A DNA stretch of 64,000 nt from Pseudomonas sp. Root562 (GTDB lineage Bacteria; Pseudomonadota; Gammaproteobacteria; Pseudomonadales; Pseudomonadaceae). This document shows, piece after piece, positions 28,596 through 37,359 of the stretch (its first letter is position 1; every line of letters starts with the position of its first letter). The notes below the pieces were generated by a model. The model saw nothing but the letters and a program-made list of their open reading frames with translations. It did no database searches and had not been told where the DNA came from. The DNA is taken from positions 25,659 through 89,658 of the forward strand of contig NZ_LMGK01000003.1 of the NCBI RefSeq assembly GCF_001427125.1. Reading direction: 5' to 3'. A program made the position numbers and the translations under genes.

Positions 28596-29237
28596 TCAGA
28601 GACTGGCATCGACCATGCCGTGACGTACCGCCAACAGCGTCAACTCGACATCACTGCTGATCGAAAGCTTTTCGAAGATGCGGTAACGATAGGTATTAAC
28701 GGTTTTAGGCGACAGGCACAACTTGTCGGAAATGATTTGTACTTTCTGGCACCCGACGATCATCAAGGCGATCTGGATTTCCCGCTCGGACAAGGCATCG
28801 AACGGTGAATCGTTGGTCGGCTGGAACGACTTGATCGCCAGTTGCTGGGCGATTTGCGGACTGATGTAACGTTGACCGGCGAAGACCAGGCGGATGGCCT
28901 GAACCATTTCCGGCAAACCGGCGCCCTTGGTCAGATAGCCTGCCGCACCTGCTTGTAAAAGCCGTGTCGGGAACGGGTCTTCCTCGCACACCGTGACTGC
29001 AACGACTTTGATGTCCGGATGGCTGCGCAACAGTTTGCGAGTGGCTTCGAGGCCGCCGATGCCAGGCATTTTGACATCCATCAACACCACATCGGGCTTG
29101 AGCTCGCGCGCCTTGAGCAGGGATTCTTCACCTGATTCAGCCTGGCCGACCACTTGCAGGCCATCGATGTCAGCCAGCATTCGTGTAATGCCTGTACGCA
29201 CGAGATCATGGTCATCGACTACTAGCACCCTAATCAA
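28596..29237 (-). CDS. gacA: Response regulator GacA
   Basis: 213-residue LuxR/FixJ-type regulator. The receiver domain has the phosphoacceptor aspartate in VLMDVKMPG (near residue 54), and the C-terminal HTH contains LSEREIQIALMIVGC and SPKTVNTYRYRIFEKL. Phosphorylated by GacS, it switches on Rsm small RNAs and thereby secondary metabolites and biofilm traits. The chosen start is TTG at 29237, which has GAGGTG upstream and yields the well-known MIRVLVVDDHDLVRTG start. An in-frame ATG 27 codons further upstream gives a non-homologous extension. Confidence 0.96.
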   Translation of the reverse strand: MIRVLVVDDHDLVRTGITRMLADIDGLQVVGQAESGEESLLKARELKPDVVLMDVKMPGIGGLEATRKLLRSHPDIKVVAVTVCEEDPFPTRLLQAGAAGYLTKGAGLPEMVQAIRLVFAGQRYISPQIAQQLAIKSFQPTNDSPFDALSEREIQIALMIVGCQKVQIISDKLCLSPKTVNTYRYRIFEKLSISSDVELTLLAVRHGMVDASL

Positions 29238-29363
29238 GCAGACACCTCGCGATATGGTCTTATTGGGTTGCCGACACCTTAGCAAAAAGCATGTGGCAGA
29301 CCTAGCGGAAAGCAGCATATAAAAAGTTTCAATACATCTTGAAAGGCTTGTGGCATACGCGTT

Positions 29364-29807
29364 TCAGCGATGCGGGCGCGGAACGTTTCGCTGCATCCTC
29401 AGGAAACAGTCATCCGCACCCACCACTTGTAGTCCTTTTCTTTCATACAATGCCCGTGCCGGGTTGTTTTCAAACACGGTCAAGCGCAATGCCGGACGTC
29501 GTTCCACGCACGCCAGAGCAAAAACCTGGTCGATCACCCAGGATCCCGCCCCCTGCCCCCGAAATGCTTCGCCAATGTGCAATTCGCGGATGTACAAAGC
29601 CCTGGCGTCTCGACTCAAGCTGACATACCCGAGCCGAACGTTGTCACTCACGATCAAACGGTTGTCACGCCCCGCCCAAGCCACATCGAATGCTTCGTCT
29701 TGCCACAACAGATTGTGCTGAATGTAATAGCGCAACAGGTTGCTGCAGGTCAGGTTGCGCGCATATTCGAGGTCACGTTCGTTGGCTGTTTGCCATTCAA
29801 GCTTCAT
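29364..29807 (-). CDS. GNAT-family N-acetyltransferase
   Basis: 147 residues with the acetyl-CoA-binding motif A (ELHIGEAFRGQGAGSWVI, with R/Q-x-x-G-x-G/A at about 83-90) and a C-terminal LTVFENNPARALYERKGL typical of the fold. The substrate cannot be read from sequence. It precedes the DAHP synthase leader region on the opposite strand. Confidence 0.88.
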   Translation of the reverse strand: MKLEWQTANERDLEYARNLTCSNLLRYYIQHNLLWQDEAFDVAWAGRDNRLIVSDNVRLGYVSLSRDARALYIRELHIGEAFRGQGAGSWVIDQVFALACVERRPALRLTVFENNPARALYERKGLQVVGADDCFLRMQRNVPRPHR

Positions 29808-30042
29808 TGAACCTCCGTGACTGCTTTGGCGGCCGGTTCACTTCTTCAATGTGGCAGCGAGTTGTTTCGATCATGACGTCTGGTTCATCCTGGCGAAGCG
29901 GTTTTATGGCTCAAACGCGAAGTGTGTCACAACCTCAGGGCTGCTCAACCGATAGAAAGCGCCAGTGATGAGCAATAGCATTTTCTGATTGAATCCTCGC
30001 ACCAGCCTCTAGTAAGCTCGGTGCATCCATTGGAGTCAGCCC

Positions 30043-30171
30043 ATGTCAAACGCCCTTTCACAGCTTTCCTCCGCCAGCGCCCTGCGCTCGGTCGCGGCTA
30101 CCCGGGTGAACGACGTTTGCGCTCCGATCAACTTTTATTTTGGGTATTGGTTTAGCCACTGGCGCGCCTGA
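30043..30171 (+). CDS. Putative aromatic-rich leader peptide 1 (42 aa)
   Basis: 42-codon frame with a good GGAG ribosome site 7 bases before ATG. Its C-terminal end is remarkably aromatic: residues 31-40 read FYFGYWFSHW, with seven F/Y/W codons in ten. About 50 bases after the stop comes a strong rho-independent terminator, and the DAHP synthase gene lies 250 bases further on. This is the arrangement of a transcription attenuator in which ribosome stalling at aromatic codons allows read-through. Attenuation itself is inferred. Confidence 0.75.
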   Translation: MSNALSQLSSASALRSVAATRVNDVCAPINFYFGYWFSHWRA

Positions 30172-30218
30172 TACCCACACGGCGCCCACTTCAAACGGGT
30201 CGCCACCAGAGAATTCTC

Positions 30219-30256
30219 AACCCCCGGTCGGCCTCCCGACCGGGGGTTTTGTTTTT
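30219..30256 (+). terminator. Attenuator-type terminator before the DAHP synthase gene
   Basis: A 13-bp stem (AACCCCCGGTCGG with its complement), 4-base loop, then TTTTGTTTTTT. It lies between leader peptides 1 and 2, inside the apparent leader of the DAHP synthase gene, so it should block expression unless bypassed. Confidence 0.9.
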
Positions 30257-30306
30257 TCAGCCCCACTAATTTTTGCGACATACCAGACACTCAGAGGATC
30301 CAGAAC

Positions 30307-30459
30307 ATGAACTACGCCACTTATTACCGTTACGACAGTTTTACCGCCTGGCGATTTACCACCCTCCGCTCGGGACAGCCTGCCGCCTCCGATCGGTCAC
30401 CCACAGGTGGCAAGCACACACACGTAGCCAAACCGGCCAATTGTCGAACACCCCAGTAG
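30307..30459 (+). CDS. Putative aromatic-rich leader peptide 2 (50 aa)
   Basis: 50-codon frame with GAGGA upstream, beginning MNYATYYRYDSFTAWRF: seven aromatic residues in the first 17. It ends 48 bases before the DAHP synthase ATG. A GCGGG/CCCGC hairpin (about 30472-30487) lies just before the synthase ribosome site. It may provide a second, translational level of control or simply be a coupled small protein. Function is inferred from position and composition. Confidence 0.6.
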   Translation: MNYATYYRYDSFTAWRFTTLRSGQPAASDRSPTGGKHTHVAKPANCRTPQ

Positions 30460-30507
30460 GGCCGAGTGCGCGGGAATGAACCCGCCGCCCGCCCAGGAAG
30501 CCTGAAC

Positions 30508-31587
30508 ATGAATTCGTCCGTCTCTGCTCTGCCACTGTCCACCCTGAGTCCGGCCAATGAGGCATTGACCCTGCGTCTGCCCAGCTCATTGCAGCTCAAA
30601 CAGCAGTTGCCGCTTACCAATGCCCTGACCCAACAAGTCGCTGCCCACCGCCAGGCGGTTCGCGCGATTCTCAATGGCGAAGACTCTCGCCTGCTGGTCA
30701 TTGTTGGCCCCTGCTCGATTCACGACCCACAATCGGCGCTCGAATACGCTGGCAACCTGGCCCGCCTGGCGGCCGACGTCAGCGATGAAATGCTGCTGGT
30801 GATGCGCGCCTACGTTGAAAAACCCCGCACCACAGTCGGCTGGAAAGGCCTCGCGTACGATCCGTACCTCGATGGCAGCGACGACATGGCCGCCGGCCTG
30901 ACCTTGTCCCGCGAACTGATGCGCGAAATGCTCCAACTGGGTTTACCGGTGGCCACTGAGCTGCTGCAACCGATGGCAGCCGGTTACTTCGATGACCTGC
31001 TCAGCTGGGTCGCCATCGGCGCCCGCACCACTGAGTCGCAAATCCATCGGGAGATGGCCAGCGGTTTGAGCATGCCGGTCGGTTTCAAGAACGGCACTGA
31101 CGGTGGTGTAGCCGTGGCCAGTGATGCCATGCGCTCGGCCGCCCATCCGCACCGGCATTTCGGCGTCGACAGCCAGGGACATCCCGCGATCATCCAGACC
31201 CCGGGCAACGCCGATACGCATCTGGTTTTGCGCGGAGGCCATCATGGACCGAACTACGACCGCACCAGTGTGGCCAAGGTGCACAACGACTTGACCAGGT
31301 TGAAAATCCCCGCACGGATCATGGTCGATTGCAGCCACGCCAACAGCAGCAAAGACCTGCTGCGCCAGCCCGCGGTGTTCAACGACGTACTGGAACAACG
31401 CCTGCAAGGTGACCGCTCGCTGATCGGCATGATGATCGAAAGCCATTTGTTCGAGGGTTGCCAGCCACTGAGTGCGTCGTTGAAATATGGCGTGTCGATC
31501 ACCGACGGCTGTTTGGGGTGGAACGGGACGGAAGAACTGCTGCGACAGGCAGCACGACGCCTGCGCGCGCAGCGCACCAAACCGTAA
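30508..31587 (+). CDS. 3-deoxy-7-phosphoheptulonate (DAHP) synthase, class I
   Basis: 359-residue enzyme for the first step of the shikimate pathway, condensing PEP with erythrose 4-phosphate. Class I (AroFGH) marks are present: LVIVGPCSIHD, MRAYVEKPRTTVGWKGL, DPYLDGS, the AIGARTTESQIHREMASGLSMPVGFKN region in two parts, the metal-binding cysteine and histidines, and IMVDCSHANSSKD. The ATG at 30508 has AGGAAG upstream. The attenuator-like leader suggests control by aromatic amino acid supply. Which feedback isotype (Phe, Tyr or Trp) it is cannot be decided by eye. Confidence 0.95.
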   Translation: MNSSVSALPLSTLSPANEALTLRLPSSLQLKQQLPLTNALTQQVAAHRQAVRAILNGEDSRLLVIVGPCSIHDPQSALEYAGNLARLAADVSDEMLLVMRAYVEKPRTTVGWKGLAYDPYLDGSDDMAAGLTLSRELMREMLQLGLPVATELLQPMAAGYFDDLLSWVAIGARTTESQIHREMASGLSMPVGFKNGTDGGVAVASDAMRSAAHPHRHFGVDSQGHPAIIQTPGNADTHLVLRGGHHGPNYDRTSVAKVHNDLTRLKIPARIMVDCSHANSSKDLLRQPAVFNDVLEQRLQGDRSLIGMMIESHLFEGCQPLSASLKYGVSITDGCLGWNGTEELLRQAARRLRAQRTKP

Positions 31588-31643
31588 CCGGCCCGTCGTT
31601 CACCAACCAGTCTTCACGTCCGACTGGTTGGTGACCAGCACCT

Positions 31644-32687
31644 CTAGGCGCGCACCTGTACCGTCATCACGGCTGACTGCTGACTGACATCGTCAAGTCG
31701 CTCAACTGAGTAGGCAATCCGGATCGTCGTGTCCCGATGCTCCCGCCAGAATCTGTACGGCACGATGAACACCAGTGGCTCGCCGACCATTTCCCTGGTT
31801 ATCTCGCGGTCATCGCGATGATTGAAATAGTCGCCATCGCACTTCAGGTACACCAACTCGCCTTCTTCAACCCGAGCGTCATTGATCACGACGGTAATGC
31901 CATCGATCGCAGCCTGCAGGTCCAGCCTGCCCTCATCAGCCTCAAGCACCAACGGTGGCAAAAGAGGCTGGCGCGACAGCGGCCCGATCAGCAATTGAAC
32001 CGATTCAGAGTATCGAGGGGCGTGACCTGTTTGCTGGATGCAATAGCTGAGCGTCACGTTGCTTCCCAGATTGGGAGCGATACAGTCCGGATGGATCCAG
32101 AAGGACAGCTCACTGCCCACGGCAAATGACTCGACCTTCAGCGTATCGTTGAAACTCGCTTGCGCAGAAATACCAGCCCAGGCCAACAGGATTCGATCGC
32201 CTTCGGCCATCCGGGCATAGGGCCTGATCGTGACGAGAATGCCTTCGGGCACGCGATCAGGGTCGATCGTCCCGCCAACGGCATCGACCGCAATCGGTGG
32301 CAGCAGATCCGGATTGACGTCGCCCACGTCCAGCTGCAAACGCGATGAGTTCACGGGCACCGCGCGCCCGGCACGTTGCAACGTATGGAAAACTTCCAGG
32401 CTTCCCCCGTCGAGTGCCGCGATGTGCACCGGCGGCACGACGAATACCACGTCGTAGCCAACCTGTTCTTCGCTGACAAACCGAGTCATCTGATGCTTGT
32501 ATACAAGCCCTTCGACGTCCAGGCCCTCCCAGTTCAAAAGCAATTTGTCGCCACAGGCCATGCCCGGATACGGCTTGATCCTGACGACGGCACGTTTTTG
32601 AAAGGGGTCGAGTACCGCGTTTTCCACCGGCTCAAGCAACGGTGGCGGTAATAAATGCAAGGAAATGCTTGCTTCGTGAGAGGTCAT
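31644..32687 (-). CDS. Protein of three tandem ~115-residue beta-type repeats
   Basis: 347 residues made of three homologous units starting near residues 12, 128 and 242. Each opens with LLPP and a hydrophobic strand, then a region where a charged G-D or E-G-E turn (CGDKLLLNWEG, EGDRILLAWAG, EGELVYLKCDG) is followed by FV/FWI/FIVP strands and an aromatic-Y-x-x strand. This is an Ig-like beta-sandwich pattern, as in surface adhesin repeats. No signal peptide, membrane anchor or sorting sequence is visible. It is a single gene; the function is unknown. Confidence 0.7.
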   Translation of the reverse strand: MTSHEASISLHLLPPPLLEPVENAVLDPFQKRAVVRIKPYPGMACGDKLLLNWEGLDVEGLVYKHQMTRFVSEEQVGYDVVFVVPPVHIAALDGGSLEVFHTLQRAGRAVPVNSSRLQLDVGDVNPDLLPPIAVDAVGGTIDPDRVPEGILVTIRPYARMAEGDRILLAWAGISAQASFNDTLKVESFAVGSELSFWIHPDCIAPNLGSNVTLSYCIQQTGHAPRYSESVQLLIGPLSRQPLLPPLVLEADEGRLDLQAAIDGITVVINDARVEEGELVYLKCDGDYFNHRDDREITREMVGEPLVFIVPYRFWREHRDTTIRIAYSVERLDDVSQQSAVMTVQVRA

Positions 32688-33025
32688 TTGAGGGTTCCGA
32701 TCCGTGGAATCAGCGTCACCTTGGGGTCAAGGCAACCAACGGAGCCTATTGAACCCGATGCCAGCCATTTGCGATGCCGGAGATCGTCTTTGCAGGAGAG
32801 GAAAAAGGACACGCGTGAAGTAGGTCGTTGATCATCGAAGCTCGGGACTTGCTGAAAAGATGTCTGGATATTCCGATCAAGGCTTCGCACACGTCCGAGC
32901 TTTCGTACGCTTTCTATTCCGTTTTCATCAACTTACAGCGGTTTTTTCATACATCGCGCGCCCATCCGAGTGTTTTAGAGTGAGGCTCATGGCACCTCCT
33001 TAACTCCCTGTAAAAGGTAAATGCG
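32688..33025. other. 338-base intergenic region between the repeat protein and lipase genes
   Basis: Divergent promoter region of the two genes. The half nearest the lipase is AT-rich (around 32900-32950). No ORF, repeat or obvious terminator was found. Confidence 0.5.
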
Positions 33026-33907
33026 ATGCAACGGAATGCGAACACCCATTATCCAATTCTGCTGGTCCATGGACTTTTCGGCTTTGACCGGATCGGTCCG
33101 TTCGAGCTCTTTCACGATGTGAAACAGACACTCAGAAGCGAAGGCGCCAGAGTTTTCGTGCCGTATTTATCGGCCACCCACTGCAATGAGGCACGGGGCG
33201 AGCAACTGCTGGCACAGATTCAACGGGTGCTGGAAGGCACAGGCGCGGGCAAAGTCAATCTGATCGGTCACAGTCAGGGCGCACTCGCTGCTCGCTACGC
33301 TGCGGCGGTTGCACCACAGTCGGTTGCTTCGGTGACATCCGTCAGTGGGCCGAACCATGGGTCGGAACTGGCCGACTTTCTGCGCAAGGCGCTTGAACCG
33401 GGATGTTTGCCGGAACAGGTCGCTGAAACGGTCGCCACTTTGTTCGCAGGCTTCCTGTCCTTGCTCAGCGGCCACCATCGCCTTCCGCAGAACGCCATCG
33501 CCGCGCTCAATGCCCTGACCACAACTGGCGTAGGGGCATTCAACGACAAATACCCTCAAGGGTTGCCAAAAACCTGGGGTGGCAAGGGTCGGGAATTGGT
33601 CAATGGCGTGCGTTATTACTCCTGGAGCGGCGTCCTGCCGGACAATGCCCTGGATGAAGGAATGAACGCCCTTGATCCGTTCCACGGTTTCCTGCGGGCG
33701 TTTTCGCGATACTTCATCACTGAAGCCGAGCAAAACGATGGCATGGTTGGCCGCTACAGTTCGCATCTGGGGACGATTATCCGATCCGATTACCCGCTGG
33801 ATCATCTGGCGGTCATCCGCCCATCAGCCGGTTTCCTCACGAAAAGCATCGACCCGATCGATCTATACGTACAACACGCTGCACGCCTGAAAAAAGCCGG
33901 ACTATAA
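33026..33907 (+). CDS. Triacylglycerol lipase, family I.1, P. fragi type
   Basis: 293-residue alpha/beta hydrolase. The catalytic triad is S83 (GHSQG), D238 (QNDGM) and H260 (YPLDHL), the same numbering I recall for the P. fragi lipase, which it resembles closely (YPILLVHGLFGFDRIG near the start). As in that enzyme there is no signal peptide: the oxyanion-hole HGLFG begins at residue 15. No lipase foldase gene follows. It hydrolyses long- or short-chain glycerides; the export route, if any, is unclear. A parvulin gene follows about 100 bases downstream. Confidence 0.93.
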   Translation: MQRNANTHYPILLVHGLFGFDRIGPFELFHDVKQTLRSEGARVFVPYLSATHCNEARGEQLLAQIQRVLEGTGAGKVNLIGHSQGALAARYAAAVAPQSVASVTSVSGPNHGSELADFLRKALEPGCLPEQVAETVATLFAGFLSLLSGHHRLPQNAIAALNALTTTGVGAFNDKYPQGLPKTWGGKGRELVNGVRYYSWSGVLPDNALDEGMNALDPFHGFLRAFSRYFITEAEQNDGMVGRYSSHLGTIIRSDYPLDHLAVIRPSAGFLTKSIDPIDLYVQHAARLKKAGL

Positions 33908-34013
33908 AAAGCACCCGCCGTCGAGGCCGTATGGAACGGAACTTTGAGAAGAAATCGTCCACTGAATCCGGTAGGCTCACCACTTTACAGAATATTGAAA
34001 GGAGTATTTCCCC

Positions 34014-34295
34014 ATGGCTAAAGCCACTGCCCGCCACATCCTCGTTGCCAGCGAAGCCAAGTGCAACGAACTCAAAGCGCAAATCGAGGCTGGCGCAGAT
34101 TTCGCCGAAGTCGCCAAGGCCAACTCCACCTGCCCTTCCAGCCGCCAGGGTGGTGACCTGGGTTCGTTCGGTCCTGGCCAGATGGTCAAGGAGTTCGACA
34201 CCGTGGTATTCAGCGCGCCGATCAATGTCGTGCAAGGCCCGGTGAAGACCCAGTTCGGTTATCACCTGCTGGAAGTGACCAGCCGTCAGGACTGA
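34014..34295 (+). CDS. ppiC: Parvulin-type peptidyl-prolyl cis-trans isomerase (93 aa)
   Basis: 93-residue single-domain parvulin, cytosolic. Family marks are ARHILV with the active-site histidine, the ADFAEVAKANSTCPS segment, GGDLGSFGPGQMV, and the C-terminal TQFGYHLLEV. The GAAAGGAG ribosome site precedes the ATG. A second similar gene lies at 53833. Confidence 0.95.
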   Translation: MAKATARHILVASEAKCNELKAQIEAGADFAEVAKANSTCPSSRQGGDLGSFGPGQMVKEFDTVVFSAPINVVQGPVKTQFGYHLLEVTSRQD

Positions 34296-34317
34296 TCGAC
34301 GCCTGATGCCTCTTACG

Positions 34318-34346
34318 CAACGGCCCGCCTTTTTGGTGGGCCGTTG
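34318..34346 (+). terminator. Hairpin terminator after the first parvulin gene
   Basis: Stem CAACGGCCC/GGGCCGTTG with an 11-base loop containing the T run. The following T run is weak. Confidence 0.6.
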
Positions 34347-34432
34347 TGCTTCAACTGCGTAATACGGCTGGCGAGGGACGCGCCGCTAGCGTACAAATTG
34401 TGGTTATCGACCACCCGGCTCTAAGGCTGACA

Positions 34433-36301
34433 ATGCGACTGGCTTTCCCAACTTTGTTATTCACTGCCATGGCCCTGCTGATCGGCCCGGCTGGTGTGAA
34501 CGCCGCACCGCAACATGCGTTGACCGTCTACGGCGAACCGGCCAAGTACCCTGCCGGGTTCAGCCACTTTGCCTACACCAATCCGCAAGCCCCCAAAGGC
34601 GGGACGATGCGCCGTTCGGCCATCGAGATCGGGCATTTCGACCATGTCTTGCCCTACATCGACAAGGGCATTGGCGTCTCGCAGATCGACGGCCTGCTTT
34701 ACTCGCCGTTGGCTCAGCGCTCGCTGGACGAGCCTTATACGGTGTACGGCCTGGTGGCGCAGAAGATGGAGCGTTCCGATGACGGATTGTCCCTGCGCTT
34801 CTACCTCAACCCCAAGGCGCGTTTCGCCGACGGCAAGCCGATCACCGCGCAAGATGTGCGCTACACCTTCGACTTGCTGATGACCCAGGGCAGCCTGCGT
34901 TATCGCACGCAATTCGCCGACGTCAAAGGCGTCGAGGTGGAGTCGCCACTGACCGTGCGCTTCGACTTCAAGAACAACGAAAACCGCACGCTTCCTCTGG
35001 ACATCGCCACCCTGCCGGTGTTTCCCGAGCATTGGTGGAAAACCCGCGATTTCGCCGGTGGCGGCGGTTATGAGCCGCCACTGGGCAGCGGTCCCTATAA
35101 AGTGGGCAAGGTCGATTCCGGGCGCAGCATTACTTTCGAGCGCAACGCCGACTGGTGGGGCAAGGATCTGCCGGTCAGCCGCGGCCTGTACAATTTCGAT
35201 CGTTTCAGCATCGAATACTTCGGCGACACCGACGTTGCCCGTCAGGTCTTGCGCGGCGGTGCCTACGACTACAACCGCGAGTTTTCCGCCACCGGCTATT
35301 CCATCGGTTACGAGAGCCCGGCCCTGAGCGATGGACGACTGCAAAAGGCTCACCTGGCCACCGAAGCGCCGCAACCGTCCCAGGGCTTTGTGTTCAATCT
35401 GCAAAAACCGATGTTCCAGGACCGCCGCGTACGCCAGGCGCTGGTCATGCTGTGGGATTTCGAATGGAGCAACCGGCAGATGATGCGCAACATGTACATC
35501 CGCCAGCAGAGCTTCTTCTCCAACACCGATCTCGCGGCCCGGCAACTGCCGGATGCTGGCGAACTGGCGATTCTCGAGCCGTTGCGCGGGCAGATCCCGG
35601 ACGAAGTGTTCACCAAGGTATTCGAGGCACCGAAGACCGATGGCAGCGGCATCATTCGCGACAAACAGTTGCAAGCCCTGGACCTGCTCGAACAGGCCGG
35701 ATGGACACCCAAAGGCGATCAGCTGGTCAACGCCGACGGCGAGCCGCTGAGCTTCACGTTCCTGGTCAGCCAGAACGGTATGGATCGCTTGCTGCTGCCC
35801 TACAAGCGTACCCTCAAGCAAATCGGTATCGACCTGAATATCCGGCGCATCGATTCGTCGCAGTACGTCAACCGTCTGATGAGTCGCGACTACGACATGA
35901 TTGTCACCGGTTACCCGGTGACAACTTCCCCGGGCGGCGAGCTGTTCAACTACTTCGGTTCAGCCGCGGCCACTGATTCTGGCTCCAACAACTACATGGT
36001 GCTGAAAAACCCGGCAGTGGATACGCTCATTACCGGGCTGGTTCGGGCGAACACCCAGGCCGACATGTTGCGTTATGCCCATGCGCTGGACCGGGTGCTG
36101 CAATGGAACTACTACTGGATTCCCAACTATTACCCGCCAGGAACATCCACCGTGTGGTGGAACCGCTTCGGCATACCGAATGTGCAGGCCAGCAATGACG
36201 AAGCCATCGAAAGCTGGTGGGAAATGAGCACCACGCCGCTGACCAACCAGGAAATGACCGCCGAGCGCATCCGCCGCGGCAAACCCGGAGGACCGCATTG
36301 A
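34433..36301 (+). CDS. yejA: Peptide ABC transporter, periplasmic binding protein (YejA-like)
   Basis: 622-residue family 5 extracellular solute-binding protein. The signal peptide ends near VNA-APQHAL (residue 24). The mature protein carries [28 protein letters not shown] and SRDYDM segments. Its length and gene order match YejA of the YejABEF importer (oligopeptides, microcin C). The ATG at 34433 with AAGG upstream is preferred; the frame from 34346 adds residues overlapping the preceding terminator. Its TGA overlaps the next ATG by one base. Confidence 0.92.
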   Translation: MRLAFPTLLFTAMALLIGPAGVNAAPQHALTVYGEPAKYPAGFSHFAYTNPQAPKGGTMRRSAIEIGHFDHVLPYIDKGIGVSQIDGLLYSPLAQRSLDEPYTVYGLVAQKMERSDDGLSLRFYLNPKARFADGKPITAQDVRYTFDLLMTQGSLRYRTQFADVKGVEVESPLTVRFDFKNNENRTLPLDIATLPVFPEHWWKTRDFAGGGGYEPPLGSGPYKVGKVDSGRSITFERNADWWGKDLPVSRGLYNFDRFSIEYFGDTDVARQVLRGGAYDYNREFSATGYSIGYESPALSDGRLQKAHLATEAPQPSQGFVFNLQKPMFQDRRVRQALVMLWDFEWSNRQMMRNMYIRQQSFFSNTDLAARQLPDAGELAILEPLRGQIPDEVFTKVFEAPKTDGSGIIRDKQLQALDLLEQAGWTPKGDQLVNADGEPLSFTFLVSQNGMDRLLLPYKRTLKQIGIDLNIRRIDSSQYVNRLMSRDYDMIVTGYPVTTSPGGELFNYFGSAAATDSGSNNYMVLKNPAVDTLITGLVRANTQADMLRYAHALDRVLQWNYYWIPNYYPPGTSTVWWNRFGIPNVQASNDEAIESWWEMSTTPLTNQEMTAERIRRGKPGGPH

Positions 36302-37359
36302 TGTGGGGCTACATTCTGCGGCGGTTGCTGCTGATCATTCCGACGCTGGTGATCATTCTTCTGGTCAACTTCGTTATCGTCCAGGCCGCACCGGGCGGGC
36401 CGGTGGAACAGGCTATCGCGCACTTGCAGGGCATCGGCGGCGCCAGTGTCGGCGGCAGTTCCAGCGAGGCCATGAGCACCTCCCGAGCCAGCCGTGGCCT
36501 CGATCCGCAACTGATCAAGGACATCGAAAAACAGTACGGCTTCGACAAGCCTGCGCACGAACGCCTGTGGCTGATGCTGACCAGTTACGCGAGGCTGGAT
36601 TTCGGCAAGAGCTTTTTCCGCGGTGCCACGGTCACCGACCTGATCCTGCAGAAAATGCCGGTGACCATTTCCCTCGGCCTCTGGGCAACCTTGATCACTT
36701 ATCTGGTATCGATCCCGCTGGGCATCCGCAAGGCCGTGCACCACGGCAGTCATTTCGATATCTGGAGCAGTACCGCAATCATCATCGGCTACGCGATGCC
36801 GGCGTTTCTCTTCGCCATGTTCCTGATCGTGGTTTTTGCCGGCGGCACGTCACTGAACTGGTTCCCGGTGCGCGGGCTGGTGTCGGACAACTTCGAGTCG
36901 CTGTCGGCCCTGGGCAAAATTGCCGACTATTTCTGGCACCTGGTTTTGCCGGTGACGTCGCTGGTGATCGGCGGTTTCGCGACCCTGACCATCCTGACCA
37001 AAAACTCGTTCCTCAATGAAATCACCCGCCAGTACGTGGTCACCGCCCGCGCCAAAGGCTTGAGCGAACGCCGCGTGCTCTACGGCCACGTCTTTCGCAA
37101 CGCCATGTTGCTGGTGGTGTCAGGGATTCCCCAGGCGTTCATCAGCGTGTTTTTTGCCGGCTCACTGCTGATCGAAGTGATCTTCTCTCTGGACGGCCTG
37201 GGCCGCATGAGCTACGAAGCGGCCGTTTCACGAGACTATCCGGTGGTGTTCGGCTCGCTGTTCATCTTCACCCTGTTCGGTCTATTGATAAAACTGGTGG
37301 GTGACCTGTGCTACACCCTGGTCGATCCGCGCATCGACTTCGCCGCGAGGAACGCCTGA
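36301..37359 (+). CDS. yejB: Peptide ABC transporter permease (YejB-like)
   Basis: 352-residue inner-membrane permease. The first helix ([19 protein letters not shown]) is followed by a large periplasmic insert with GG/SSS-rich sequence and then five more helices. The cytoplasmic EAA loop ([25 protein letters not shown]) contacts the ATPase. The start overlaps the yejA stop by one base and the stop overlaps the yejE start by one base, so translation is coupled. Confidence 0.93.
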   Translation: MWGYILRRLLLIIPTLVIILLVNFVIVQAAPGGPVEQAIAHLQGIGGASVGGSSSEAMSTSRASRGLDPQLIKDIEKQYGFDKPAHERLWLMLTSYARLDFGKSFFRGATVTDLILQKMPVTISLGLWATLITYLVSIPLGIRKAVHHGSHFDIWSSTAIIIGYAMPAFLFAMFLIVVFAGGTSLNWFPVRGLVSDNFESLSALGKIADYFWHLVLPVTSLVIGGFATLTILTKNSFLNEITRQYVVTARAKGLSERRVLYGHVFRNAMLLVVSGIPQAFISVFFAGSLLIEVIFSLDGLGRMSYEAAVSRDYPVVFGSLFIFTLFGLLIKLVGDLCYTLVDPRIDFAARNA

